Below, piece by piece: positions 46,196 through 58,759 of a stretch of 64,000 bases of DNA. The stretch comes from Zingiber officinale (lineage: Eukaryota > Streptophyta > Magnoliopsida > Zingiberales > Zingiberaceae): positions 21,697,198 through 21,761,197 of the forward strand of contig NC_056003.1 in NCBI RefSeq assembly GCF_018446385.1. Reading direction: 5' to 3'. The notes below the pieces were generated by a model. That model was not told the DNA's origin. It was given only the letters and a program-made list of their open reading frames with translations, and did no database searches. The translations under genes were made by a program, and so were the position numbers. How positions within the stretch are numbered: position 1 is the first letter of the stretch; each line of letters begins with the position of its first letter.

Positions 46196-46420
46196 CAAAG
46201 GAGCCTTTGATAGAATTGGAGGTGCCCCGCAGAAGGGCAACAAAACTCCCGCCCAATCTAGTGAAGGCACCTTCAATGCGTTTGAAGGAACCCTCCATAA
46301 CGCATAAAAGGCGCCTTCCGTTGGCCTGAAGGTGCCTTCAACCTAAATTTTAACAACGAGCAGAGACTTTCTCTGTTCACGAAATCTGAGTAGGGAAGGC
46401 GCCTTCCAGCAATTTTTTAC
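46196..46420. repeat. GAAGGCGCCTTC palindromic words in the interior
   Basis: Several GAAGG(T/C)(G/A)CCTTC words lie here, like those of the same element's LTRs but in the interior. It may be a fragment of another LTR or a regulatory repeat. Confidence 0.5.
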
Positions 46421-46559
46421 ACCTCTTTCTCCTCTATTCACCTCTCAAATAACAAACATGCCTCCTACATATACTCTAACTCAATCTATCTAGTTATTTC
46501 TCTAAATTTGTGTGTTTTTCTTGAATATTTATATGTATATATTACTTTAGGAAGTGACA

Positions 46560-47765
46560 AAATGTTATTTCATCCCAGGCTAGTTCTAGTAGTGTCCCCT
46601 CTGCCGATGCCAGATTCCTACTGAGCGTCTTAGGCTATATTTTTTGGATCGTACATATGTTGTATTAAAATCTAGATATCTAAGTAGGACATTTTTCCTA
46701 TTATTGTACCCCAATTATAGAAGTTATAGACTGTTATAAGTTAGATAGATTAGTTTACTATAGTTATTTAGTAAACTTAGACTTATGTGCATAATTTTAT
46801 AACAACTTAGTTAAAATAGATGACTTGACATACTCCACCAGAGTAGGTGGCAAGGACTTTAGGTTCTCACCCACTCTACTATATGATAGTTTGGGATTTA
46901 AGCGGTTTGCATGCCCATTTTTGTGTTATCCTAGTAGGAATTTGTCATTTGGTAAACTCTACTCCCATATTACATTGAATACTATCCATATGTATTTTTT
47001 TAGGGAGGAGAGAGTACCTACTGTGACAGACTTAAGGTCTTTCTCTCTTAGGGTTCAAGACTATGTCCTATATAGAGTTTTTACGACCTGCGTTTTATCG
47101 ATCACATCTTGCAATGTTGTGATGATGCGATCCTCACATTCTTTCCTCCTTTATGAACTATGTCAGTGACTAGACATCGATGTTATATTACATATGTTTC
47201 AAAATATCATTCATGCATCTAGTCTCATAACTATGAGACATGTTCATATACCCTATTATCACATTTTGACTTTTATATTTTCGACCATAGGGGTAGATAT
47301 GACCCAAGGTACACTTACTTCCCTTAGCACGTATGATGAGATTGGTTAGCGTTAGCTTGCATTAGTGCATATAAAGGTTACCGCTCAAGGGGACTGGCTT
47401 GGAGAGTGAGTCCTCAGCTAACCGTTCCAAACGAGGCTGAGGAGGATGTCCCACTAATCATACCGACCGAGGTCATGAGGTAGCTACAACCATGGGGGAG
47501 GAGATGCCAACATTTACGATTGATGAGCTCTTTGCACCTCTTCCGACTCTGACCCAGCCCTCGACCTCGCTTTCTGTAGAGGATGGCCTTACTAGACTTG
47601 AGGAGTCTTCGACATAGATCCGACAGTCAATCTCGGAGGGATTCACCTCTCTTGTGGTGAGATGACCACTGGCTTTAGGCGGCTAGATCTATAGATGCAG
47701 ACCATACTTCAGGCCTTACAACTGATTGATCAAACCCCACCTCCACCTGCCGATGATGAATAGAC
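46560..47765 (+). pseudogene. Second ORF of the 18-kb element, plant-transposon-like domain
   Basis: This is decayed coding sequence with one open block of 114 codons (46825-47169: RVGGKDFRFSPTLLYDSLGF and TLNTIHMYFFREERVPTVTD, then RVQDYVLYRVFTTCVL). The preceding FYNNL and following stretches (SLITMRHVHIPYYHIL, GVDMTQGTLTSLSTYDEI, a Pro-rich end TPPPPADDE) read on with stops. The pattern FY-x-NL...V-x-G...FSP...LG recalls the domain annotated as putative plant transposon protein in plant retroelements. That assignment is from memory and needs a profile search. It occupies the place of pol, or of an env-like extra ORF. Confidence 0.45.
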
Positions 47766-49258
47766 ATTATTTGTTCAGTGCACTTGTATATATTGTTTAT
47801 TTACTTGACTTGATCTATCTATTCAGTTACTTATTGACTACCTTATTGTGATAATATAGTGAATTCCTTTTTGAAAATCTAATTAAAGGATAGGATGTGT
47901 TTCTCCTTAAACAACTTTTAAATTCTAGAAAAATTCATTAATTATATTTTCTCAAACTCCCATTTCTCTAGTGTTTCAAAATTTATTTTAGCCTTAGTCT
48001 AGGATGAATCCCTAGAAAGCATGATCCTATAGATATAGGTAATGAGCATCTTACAAGCACACTAGGTCTACCTTGATTGTGTATTCAAAAACTTAAAATG
48101 ACGTGAGATGTGTAGGCCTTTTGCTTGGATTTCAGATGCTTATATCAGTGCATCAACATAAGTCTGAGTGAAAAATATAACAGTACATTGATCAAGTTAA
48201 GTAGTCCTTTTTCAATAAATTTCTAACTTGATATTATTACTTAATTTAAGTAATCAAGTAAACGCTATCTTCTGGTAATTAGTTAATAACTAAAGGTTAG
48301 ACATTTAAGGAAAATTTGTAGATGAATATTATTTTTAAAGTAATATCAGGTTAAGGGGGGATATTTGAAAACTGCTTTTAAAAGATTTGTTTTCAAATTG
48401 TTGATTTATAAATTCTTTTGAAACTTTATTGAAAAGTATTTTGCAAATACTTCCAAAATTCTTTAAAGATGTTTTGAAAATTACTTTTTACTCTAATTGT
48501 AGAGCTTATTCAAAAATTTGCTTCAAATTTACATTGAAAAACCTTTGAAAAATGCATTTTCACAATGTTCCCTTAGCTAATTGCTTTGAAAATATTTTGA
48601 AAAAACAATTTGAAAAATTCTTTTCAAAAGTTACTTTGCAAAATTAAAATTTAAAAATTACTTAAAATTTAAAAATTACTTTGCAACACCATCTTGAAAA
48701 TTATTTTAAAAATTACTTTTGAAAAGTGTTTTGAAATTTATCTTGAAAAATGATTTACAAAATTCATGCACAGTTTATCCTTGTAAAATGTTTTGTTTTT
48801 GAAAAATTTTAATTTTCAAAATTTTGAAAACCTTTCGCAAAATTTTGACAATTTCCTTAAATACTTTGAAAAAATTTCTTATCATTAACTTCTTTCAATT
48901 TTCTTATCATTAACTTCTCCCTAAAATGGATCTGCAAGTTTTTAAGACAAACTTTACCTTTGAAAAATGTGTTACTTGATATACCTACGTGTTTTAATTT
49001 TTCTACATCCTCCCTTTTATTTGCTTACACTTGCTAAGGTGTATAATTTTTGATGAATGTCAAAGGGGAAGGGCAAGGGTTAAGTAACAAAACCTAAAGG
49101 TAAAATTAAAAATTTTAAAATCTTAACCCTAAAATGCTCAAGAGAATAAAATAGAATTTACTTAGTTTTTTCTTCTTGAATGATTTTTTATTGCTATTTC
49201 TTTTTGCATATTTTTCTAGCTTTAACCCAGGTTGTCATTGCATCAAAAAGGGAGAGAT
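47766..49258. other. AT-rich 3' untranslated part of the 18-kb element
   Basis: There are many copies of a TTTTGAAAA(T/A)-type word at 48350-48900. Purine runs occur near 48353 (TTAAGGGGGGAT), 49064 (AAAGGGGAAGGG) and 49246-49258, the last abutting the LTR. No gene is seen. Confidence 0.6.
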
Positions 49259-50541
49259 TGTTTGTGCAGTTGACACAAATAATCAAACTTAAGTTTTGAT
49301 GAATGACAAATGGATGAAAGTTAGATATATTGTGTGATCTAACCTTTTATACCAAGTGTGCAGTACTTGACTGGTCTGACACCAAGCTGAAATCTAAGTA
49401 GGTCTGGAGGACCTGATAGCTGGTGTAAAAGTCTAGATAAATCAAGAAGTAATCCGATATATGACAAGAAATTCGACTGGGTCCGCGGGACTTGACAACT
49501 GACCGAAATCCAGTTGGGTCCGCAGACCTAACAACTGGCGGGAAGACTTGGTAGACCATGAGGGAGTCAAACAGTTCTGCATGGTAAGTAAAGTAAGTCA
49601 CTGGAGGAGAGTGTTCCAGTGAGGACGAGTTATATTTGGGGACTTTAGGCGTAGGTTCAATTTAGATCCATTTTGGAAACCTAAATTGAGACCGTGATTA
49701 GATCCTGGTCTCAGGAAAATAGAATCTAATTAATACTGTTATTTTATTATTGTGCTAACTTCGTCTTATAGGGTATACTTCATTTTGTTGAACTAACACA
49801 TTTTGCAAGGTGAAAGGAGTATAAAATACCTTGAGTGAACAGTACTCGAGGTGCCTTCCATGTGAAAGAAGCGCCTTTAGTTGGGCGATAGAAGGTGCTT
49901 TGGAGAGCCTTGAAGGCGCCTTGGGTCGGATAAGGCAAAAGACTTCGTCGATGATAAGAGCCAAATTTTTGGGGATAAAACCTTGGGGTTGAAGACGCCT
50001 TCCATTGGCTTGAAGACGCCTTCAATGCTCAATAAAAGGGCTACTCGATCAAGGCTTCAAACACACTTCTTCTACGAGCTTCTACGCAATCATGCAACGT
50101 TTCGACTACTCCAACTTCGTGCTGCTGTTCTCTACAACCCTGCTATATTTGACTATCACAGACAGACCACCACCAACACACGAGCGTTCTTACTTTGATA
50201 TCTTTGTGTTGGTAATTTATTTTACAGTTATATTTATTATACATATCTACAAAAGGAAAGTGTAGGACTGTTACACTTTCTATCTTATTTCTTTGTATTC
50301 GATCACTCTTCCGGTGCTTCCGGAAGAGGAGTTAGTGGATTATCCATTGATAGATTTAAAGGATCTAGGTCTTGGAGTAGGGGTTACCGAAGTCTTCGAA
50401 CCAAGTAAAATCGTTTGAGTTCTTATTTTTTTCGTTTCTATTTTTATTTTTTCTGCTATGTACTTATTTTATAAATAAAAAAAGACAAACTTTTAAAACC
50501 ACTCGATTCATCCTGGCTTTTATATGCACAATGACTCTACA
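49259..50541 (+). repeat. 3' LTR (1283 bp)
   Basis: The partner of 32555-33817, starting TGTTTGTGCAGTTGAC and ending GACTCTACA. It keeps the GAAGGCGCCTTG words at 49850-50025 and a degraded ATTCACCCC end. Confidence 0.87.
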
Positions 50542-51609
50542 ATAATCACTTTCACACTGCTACAATTTAAATTGTGAGAATACAATATACAGTCATATTG
50601 CATGGAAAAAATGAAAAAGAAGTTTATACTGTTCGTAGGAATTGAATCTTCATGGTTTATTATTGATTTGTTACTATAATCTTTATATTTTGAGAGATAT
50701 TAGGTTATAAAGAGAAAAAATGAGAGAAAAGAGAAGGGCGGAGGAGGGAGAAAGAGAAGAGGAAGATTTATAAATTTACTAAAAGAAGGGTATTTTTAAC
50801 TTTTCACCTAAGATATTTTTAGGAAAAAAATTGAGATTTGTTTAGCCAATGTTGGTAGAAAAGGTGGAAACATGAGTTGCCAGTTCTATGGAGTCCCAAA
50901 TGTGAATAATAATAATAATAATAAATTCTCCTTGAATTTTAAAATACATCTCGAATTCTCTATTTTCGTTTATTAGTTCTAGAAATCTATTTGATTCTGA
51001 TGAAGCCATGAAGGGGATTAAACCCAGACCATTTTACTGAAATCTCCAGTATTAGCTGGAGGTCGTATGAGTTCAATAATAGCATGTACTTTCAAATGTT
51101 ATTGCAGTTGCTACCCCAATAATAACATAATAATATGTGTTTTTGTGTTTGGTTAATATTTTTTTAATCCGGTATCCAATGTTCCAAATCAATTAATTTT
51201 AAAGATGACAATTCAATCTCATATAAATTTTTTACCGACCGCACGTATAAATTAGAAAACACTTAACAGAGGTCCATTGAAACGGCACATTCTTAGAATC
51301 ATCATCTCAATAAAAAAAATTCTTATAATTCACCGCGGTTAGAATTTGACATTTAAATATCTAATTAACCGCTTAAACAAGCTAACCGCCCCCTGTGTTT
51401 GCTTAATATTTTTGTAGATCAAGATGAATGATTTGAGAAACTGTAAGATTTTTAAACAGAATTAAAGAATCCTTTCAGAAAACAAAGATTGCGGTCGGTA
51501 TATATCTTCGAGCAATTACATAATTAACGAAAAGAGATTTAACGATGAAACGTGAAAACAAAGATATGAAACTTCAATCCGATGATCCACCAAAATCGAA
51601 ACAGTTTGT
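50542..51609. other. Flank downstream of the small membrane-protein gene
   Basis: AT-rich sequence with an (AAT)n microsatellite at about 50906-50926. No gene, RNA or repeat was otherwise recognised. It should include the 3' UTR of the minus-strand gene ending at 51610. Confidence 0.5.
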
Positions 51610-52207
51610 CTACGTCTGTTTTAGCTTCTTGGCGACGAAGAACGCCACCCCTACAGCGACGACGACCACGCCGGAGATGACCAAGGTCGACTTCAGGCTG
51701 CTGCCGAGCTCGCACTTCCCACCGGATCTGCTCCTCGACGCCGCCGCCTCCGCAGCAGCCGCAGCTTCCTTCTAGCAGAAACCATGCATGCATCCATGTC
51801 AGCAATTTCCACTTGTGTCTAAAATTTGAGTTCAAAGTTTGATCTTAAATAACAAACTTCGAAAGATTTCTCAGATTATTCTTGCGATTGAATCATAGAT
51901 AATGCCAATATTCAAATTAATATTTGCTGAATTAACATAATATCATGTAAATGTCATTCTAATATTTTAATTTTGCAAAAAAAAAAAAAACTGATGAGAA
52001 CTAAATTATCTAGATTAATCCACTAAAATATGTATTCATGTAAGGATATATCTTTTTTAAAAGATGGTAAGCAAGAATTTAAAATACTTTCTTGCGGGCA
52101 GCAGTGATATTAGAGGAGACGGAATCAGTAGGGAATTGATCGGGCTTGTCTCTGTTCAACTCCGCAGCCGCATTCCCGGCCGGGAAAGCTTGGTCATCGT
52201 CAGCCAT
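51610..52207 (-). CDS. Small single-pass membrane protein, two exons, 93 aa
   Basis: Exon 1 is 52207-52088 (40 codons, MADDDQAFPAGNAAAELN...). The donor is GT at 52087-52086. A 316-bp AT-rich intron follows. The acceptor TAG is at 51774-51772. Exon 2 is 51771-51610 (53 codons plus TAG). The join is phase 0, and GC content rises sharply only in the exons. The protein has a polar, acidic N-terminus (DKPDQFPTDSV) and an Ala-rich stretch with a basic patch (ASRSRSGGK). One hydrophobic helix (LVISGVVVVAVGVAFFV, about residues 70-86) is followed by KKLKQT, a tail-anchor-like layout. I do not recognise the family and propose no function. A TATA box lies upstream. The gene was not visible as one open frame because of the intron. 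Confidence 0.75.
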
Positions 52208-52324
52208 TGCCACCACCACGATCACCGATGATCACTGTCTGAAGAACAAACACACTTCTCCCACTCCTTGAATTAAGTTGTATGGCCGATGATGCATGAG
52301 CTTGGAGTGCCCTCTCCTTGTTCA

Positions 52325-52333
52325 GATATAAAG
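52325..52333 (-). promoter_or_regulatory. TATA box of the small membrane-protein gene
   Basis: On the minus strand it reads CTTTATATC, about 120 bp before the ATG, leaving a 5' UTR near 85-90 nt. GA-rich sequence (GAGAGGGGGAAGGGAGGGG on the plus strand) lies just upstream. Confidence 0.6.
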
Positions 52334-52865
52334 AGAGGGGGAAGGGAGGGGAAAGAAAGGGAGAGAATGGTGGGTTTGGTTAAATGGCAGGCCGACAGGA
52401 TCGGACTTCCAATCTCCCAATGGTTGACGAAATTACAAGCCACACGTAGATCCTAGTTTCATTGGTCCGTACGCAATTCACAATGATAATTTTTTATTTG
52501 TTTTGTTACTCCTAAAAATTTTTCAACCGTTGACCATCGAAAATTGAGTTGACAAAGTAAATAAAATTACAACAAATCTGGGTACAAATAAAACAATTCC
52601 CCTTCACGCAATAATCCATCATCAAAGGAGACTGGAGAAAATTTAGTCAAACTAAGGACAAGTAACACTTTGCGCCAAGTGAAGGTCACTAGCTGCATCG
52701 TATCTAGCACTTTTTACTAGGATTATCCTGATATACACAATGAGGAAGGCAACATCTTCATGAGAAATAAGGAAATCTTATGTAGAAAAAAACATGAAGG
52801 ATAACTCTCAAGAAAAGAATGTTGTTATGTATATCCTGGTACCTTTTCGTTGCGACTTGAGCACT

Positions 52866-55800
52866 TCAGTCTTGGACAATTGTTCTTAGTATCTTCACAT
52901 CGTGTATTGGCCTGATTTAGTAAAGACAAACGAAATGAGACGGAAAAAGAGATAAAAAATGGAGGCAAAAGAAAGTGCAGTGTATGAGCGTATGAGCTAC
53001 ATAACCTGAATGTAGGACATGTGCTGACTTTATAAATCATGGGGCCTCTTCTCTTTCTTACAATAATTTATATATGTCCAGCCCTCTTGTTTTGGGTTTT
53101 ATTGGAATATGTAGTGTTTACTTTTGAGTTCCATCAGATTCATCCTTGTGGTAAGTTATAATGTGAATCATTTATTACAATAGTTGTGCAAGTACTGTGA
53201 TTTGCTAGATATCAAATCTGAACATCTGCAATATGATCAAGGATTTAGAAGGCTCCTAGCTCATACGCTCGCACACTGCAGACAACTTTTTCACGAGTAG
53301 AAATTTAAAATAGATCAGTTAACAAGATAATCAGAAGACAACTATCCTGCCTGAAGGCCATTTGGAGAAAAAGATACAATTGCCCATCCTCCTCTGCCAA
53401 TTGGCATGCAATTTACCAGCCATAGTTTCTGGCCTTGTAATAGCAGCCACCTACTTCTCTTTCCCATTGAAGAGACTTTGAAAAATATCCCTTCGTCTGC
53501 CAAATGGCATGCAATTTACTAGCCATAATTTCCACCTTTGCAATAGGAACTACCTACTTCTCTTGCCGGTTGAAGAAACTTTTGAATAATATTCCCTTAT
53601 GGAAAAGTTTGGTATTTAAACCCTAGGTGGTCTTTACAAAGAATTCTATTACACAGGCACAAGACTAATAACCAGTATAAAATTATGACTAGTAATTACA
53701 GATGAACAATACATTAGGTGGGATTTCTAGTCATAGTTACTAAAACCCATTCCACGCGAAATCCACCAAGCACGAGCTTCTAAACATCAAGATGTGGAAA
53801 AAAAAAGTTAAAATACTTCGTGGCTCCATCAAAAGAAATTGCATGGGTGCTTCAGAATTTCAACAATGTCATGGGAGTTTAAAGGAAAAAAAATAGCTTC
53901 TTCAGATAAAGAAAAAGCAGGGTACCAACTACCAGAATGTAACTATCAGTATCCACTTATATGCTAGCATGACGTGTTGCAGACTCACAATGCAAATGCA
54001 GATTTATATCGTTTAGAAAAATCTCAGAATTACCTATCACTGTTGTCAGTTTGCACACTTCCAAGACGTTTAATTACTTCCATCCCCCTACAGACTCTAC
54101 CAAAAATGGTATGCTTCCCTGTGGAAGGACAAATCATATCCAAAAAAATGTTTAAAACATGAGAAATAACTTAGTTTAACTTCTTGCCGATGATAATAAA
54201 TCCAAATAAAAGAACAAAATGATAACATTAGCAAATTTATCAGAGATTTAGAAAAACAAGTTACTAATCTAAAACAAGTCCACATAGATCCTATAAGGCT
54301 ATAACTACTATCTAATATTATCCCAAATTTTCAGCTACTTGTGGTTATTGACTTAACTCATCAACATGTTTACAGAGTGTATGTCTCAACTTACAAAAAT
54401 CTTTTCCCAACTCTATGCAAAACTATATTTCTTGTAATGATCAAATTAATTAAATCATTCTTTATTGAATTGACTAGTGTTTTTCTATGTATTTTTGTCC
54501 CATTAATGGTATTTTCATCAATATCCCATTCTTGTTGAATAACAAATCTAAAATATCTAATCCTTTTAATTTATAAAGATTTTAAAAGTATCTACTTAAT
54601 TATTCCAATGATTCTTTCTTATTATTAACATTACAATTTATAAATTCAATTTTAGTTCTGCTTTTATTAAAATCTTTAGTTTTAAGTCTTTTCTTCACAA
54701 TTTGAGCTTCAATATAGTATCATGAATTAACACAGTATGTCTGTGTAGCATATACTAAGGAGGTTTATCTTAAATATATATGTACACTAGAAGATTTATT
54801 CTTAATATAATTGGTTAGTTCATCTAACACTACTATACAAAAAGATACGGATAGAGAGCTAACCTTTAATATAAACTTATAGTTATAGAGAAATCATATG
54901 CCTTCGCTAGTAATTCTAGCATTAGTAACAATACATTATACATATCTTTTATTGCATTAATATAATTGCTCAATATTCTTTTTTCTCCAAATCCTATCTA
55001 TTTTTAATTAGTTTTCTTATTTGAATAAATAGCATCTATGGTTGCTCTTGTAGACATTGTACCAAATTGATTTTTTAAATCCGACATTTTATCTCCTTTC
55101 TCCTAGCATAGAAGTTTTCTAAAGTTTCATGGTATAGACGCATCAATTAAAACCTTTATAATTAAAATAATATTATATATCACCCTTATTCCTACAAATA
55201 GATTCTAAAATCTTTTCCTTAATTTCTAGAGCATCTTTTTAATTCTCAAAATTTTAATAAATAACTTAATTAACCAAAAAAACTTAATAAATAACTACTT
55301 CCAAATTAAATTGCAGTATCATTCAACCTAACAATTTAACTATTAATGCAACACCAGATTGAACTGAAACTCACACAGAGAATTGAGATGAAATAAATGG
55401 AACAAGGGAATAATTATCGCATACAAAGATGAAAGATCTCATGCAGTGATTGACAAAGAAATTTTTTTTATAAGTTGAAACTATATTACAACAACGCTAT
55501 AGAGACTCAACCTATAGAAAATAGGAGATAAATATCACAAACTCCTACTAAATTAAAAGCTACCCATTAAACTAAACTAATCTACATGATACCCCCAAAT
55601 CCAAATAGAACAACTTTTAATCAATCCAAAATAAAAATTTGAAAGTTAAAATATTCCTGTTTGAAATCATAGAAAACATTGTCAAATGCGGCAAATGAAT
55701 AGTGGGCGCATAACCCATAAGTCCTGCGAGTGTAGATGTTCTTCTAAATTGAGGCAACATCAAATCAAATTAAAACATACTAATACAAACGAAATAGATA

Positions 55801-57890
55801 AAGCAAAGAGATAATTATTCTCAAATAAAGAAATAAAACCCCATATAGATTGACAAAGGAGAATTTTTTATTACTCGAATGATGAAAATAAATTGAAATG
55901 GCGTTACTTTTTTAACTAAACATTCCAAAACAGGAAATAAATATGACAAGTTAAAAAATATAATAACTCAATTGAAGTCCTAATAAACTAAAAAATAGCC
56001 ATTAAAATCCTACAAATTAAAAGATGCTAAACTACACAATGGGCAAAATAAAACCATTTCCAATCAATTCAAATCAATTCCTTTTTTGAATCATCTAAAA
56101 CTTTCTTGAACATCAATTCCTTGCTTGTGCCACCTACCTTCATTTTCTTCAAAACGTTTTTATCTTGATCTAATATTAGTAACAACTCTAGGTTCATATG
56201 CAAATTGATAAAGAATTGCAACACATTTAAATTGAGGAGTGCTAGTGAATTTAAACAAATTATATATGTAGGCAATTTTTTTATCATATTTATACAAACT
56301 TTTATCACACTATATGCAAGGAACATCCTTATCACTGAGCAATGTTAGAGAATTTGTCTTTGATAGATTGTTTTATGTTATATATAAGTGGGCATGAGTA
56401 TAGTTTGAGAACTCATAGTCGTGGTACAGCCAAAATGAGAAACTTATTGTGATGGGTTTTGAAGATGAAAGCAATAGTAATATAGTGATGTGATAAAGGA
56501 CATACATAATAGTGTAGTTATTTGTGTTAGAGTTATTAAAATCTGAAGGTATAACAAATTATGCTCCTATAATTAGAGGATTACATCAAGGTCAATATAA
56601 GTTCTAATCCTTTTGCATTATTCTAGATGAACTTACAAGCCAAGATAAAACTTAACACCATTGGAATTGGCCCTCTCTTTTCCCAAGCCTGATAATAGCT
56701 AAGAATCTAGATGTGGGTAGGCTTTTGGCCTTACCTTTCCCTAAAAAATACAATTTGAATTGAAGGTGGGAAGATAAGAAAGGAGACTTAAGAAAACTCT
56801 ATTTAACACAATTAAAAATGACTTAGAAGTGGTAGGTAATAGTATCCATATAATCTTATATAGAGTTTAGTAGCAGGATAATATAAATGCAGCCAATGCC
56901 AAAAGTTGGTGCTCAACAGTTTATTTCTTGTACTTGAAGAAATTGAGCAAATAAGTGATAAGCGACCACATCACTCAAGTAGCATAGTATAATAATAGAG
57001 AGACTCTTCAATACTAGTTCTCCTTTTTTTATTACCGTCCAATGGCTGGCATGGTGCCAATGTTATAAAAAATTGGCTACCATTTGTGTTAGGACCAGCA
57101 TTTGCCATTGATAGTATGCCCGCTCCAGTATGCTTCAACTCAGGTTTTATCTCGTCCTCAAACTTTGGACTGGTAAGAATGAAGGGAAAATATTATCAGT
57201 CAATGACTAAGGTAATTGACTACAATAGCAATGAAAAGGGACTAGGGACAAAAATTCATAGTAACACAACTAAAATCCCATTATAATCAAAACGCATCAC
57301 AAGAGACGTGTAGCAGTGGCCGTCAGATCTGTGACGAAATCCAAAAAAGCTGCTAATTTGCAAAGTCAAGCAACAAGAAAGCTCAAATTAATCTATTTGC
57401 TGCCAGATTTTTCCTGTAAACAACTAAAACAAACGCCCTCTACAGCCACTGGAAATCAAGACAGTAACTAACCCGTAAATGGATTCACCACCCCTTCCAG
57501 TCCCTGTCGGATCACCGCCTTGGACAATAAAATCCTATGGAACGTAAGCCAAATAGTTAGGAAAACAGAAAAAGAGAAGAAAAAAATGAGATTAGGTCAT
57601 CGACGTAGGAAGGATGAGAAAGAACCTTGATGATTCGGTGGAACTTGACGTTGTCGTAATAACCTCTCCTAGAGAGCTCAACAAAGTTCCTGCAAGTCTT
57701 CGGAGCGTGCTTGTAGTACATCTAAGATCCATAAAAATGTGATGTCGGAGAGGGATCGTATGGCACAAATCAAACGAGAAGGAAGAAGACAGGAGGTGGA
57801 GAGAGGAGGAACAAGTACCTCGACTGTAAAAGGTCCCATGGAGGTCTCCAAGGTCACCTCCGGCGGGCCGCCGTCGGCGCTCCCCCACAT
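52866..57890 (-). CDS. CYP18-2: Cyclophilin-type peptidyl-prolyl isomerase, CYP18-2/PPIL1 family
   Basis: Six exons on the minus strand: 57890-57819, 57721-57626, 57534-57473, 57169-57036, 54118-54034 and 52911-52866. They sum to 495 bases, 164 residues and a TGA. Every junction has GT/AG and keeps frame. It opens [19 protein letters not shown] and continues through [20 protein letters not shown] and [13 protein letters not shown] to the end [14 protein letters not shown]. Active-site equivalents are Arg53, Phe58, Gln61, Gln109, Phe111 and His124. The position of the cyclosporin-contacting Trp appears to be Pro119. Length equals that of plant CYP18-2, a nuclear prolyl isomerase that (as human PPIL1) binds SKIP in the activated spliceosome. 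Introns 4 (2917 bp) and 5 (1122 bp) are AT-rich; the first three are short. No stop or frameshift, so probably functional. Confidence 0.93.
54119..57035 (-). other. Large AT-rich intron 4 of CYP18-2
   Basis: A 2.9-kb intron with many A/T runs. A minus-strand open frame of 88 codons (56069-56335) could be a worn transposon piece, but I see no diagnostic motif. No nested gene is supported. Confidence 0.75.
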
Positions 57891-58759
57891 GGTGCAGCGA
57901 GTTAGTTTTTATGGAACCGCAAATTGAAAACCGAGGCCGGAGAGCCTCTCACTGCTCACTTACACAACAAGAGGCGGTTTAGTTGCGAAGATATTTTTTA
58001 TATTGATTTTTTTAAAAAATATTTTATATTTAAAATGTAATTTGATTTTAGAATTTGAAAGCTAGTTTATTTAAAATTCCTAACGTGATTTTTTAAAAAT
58101 ATTTACTATATTTTAATATTGATTAAATTTTAAATAAAACTTAGTTAAATGCTAAAATAAAATTTAGAGAGGACTATCTAACCTTCTTTGGAGGATCTCT
58201 ATTAGGGAGTTTTTCTATTAATACCTTTTAATTTGATAGAATATTTTTGTCCCAAGTCTAGTTAGAATATTTTTGTCCCAAGTCTAGTTTTCTATTAATA
58301 CCTTTTAATTTGATAGAATATTTCTACCCATTCCTAATAACGTACTTTGGATTTATATACTGATGGATGAATTAGAGCAAGTGGACTGCAAGCTCTTTTC
58401 TAATTAATGATATATATAAATTATAAGACGGCAGTAACCGAGATTGTTATTCTAATCCTACACTAATAAATTTCTTAAGTCCTAATTGCACTTGTGATGC
58501 AGCCTTTTTTATTATTTTTATTTTTATTTTTATTTTTAATTTCATTGAGCCCGCAATGCGATCAATACTACAAAGGAGCAGGCAGCCGACTTTATAAATG
58601 AAATAACTAACTAAACAATTTAATTCCTCCATATCTACTACAAATCTCCTTTAACTAAACAATATATATTTATTTATTGACAGTTATTGTAGGTATTCAA
58701 TTACAGTGGCAAATTGTATGATTATCAATTAATTAAATTCCCACCATTAATTAGGTGGG
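57891..58759. other. Intergenic region between CYP18-2 and NHL gene
   Basis: It contains the CYP18-2 promoter side (no clear TATA) and the NHL 3' side. A direct repeat lies at about 58212-58325: TTTGTCCCAAGTCTAGTT twice in tandem, inside a repeated TTCTATTAATACCTTTTAAT. A (TATTTT)n run is at 58506-58535. No gene is seen. Confidence 0.6.

Larger units (their letters stand above)
32555..50541 (+). mobile_element. Gag-bearing LTR element hosting nested insertions (18 kb)
   Basis: This plus-strand element has LTRs at 32555-33817 and 49259-50541, a tRNA-iMet primer site at 33820-33831, gag at 34006-35060 and 44596-45068, a decayed second coding region at 46560-47765 and polypurine-like runs before the 3' LTR (AAAAAGGGAGAGAT at 49246-49258). 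A 9.5-kb minus-strand element (35061-44595) splits gag. No protease, integrase, RT or RNase H is seen. It is related to Sireviruses by gag and LTR end. The flanking 5-mers (TAAAT and ATAAT) do not give a clean target duplication, so age or boundary error is possible. Confidence 0.82.

Noticed and set aside
56069..56335. 88-codon frame in CYP18-2 intron 4
   Set aside because: Ile/Leu/Lys-rich with no transposase or other motif. It is probably chance in AT-rich intron sequence.
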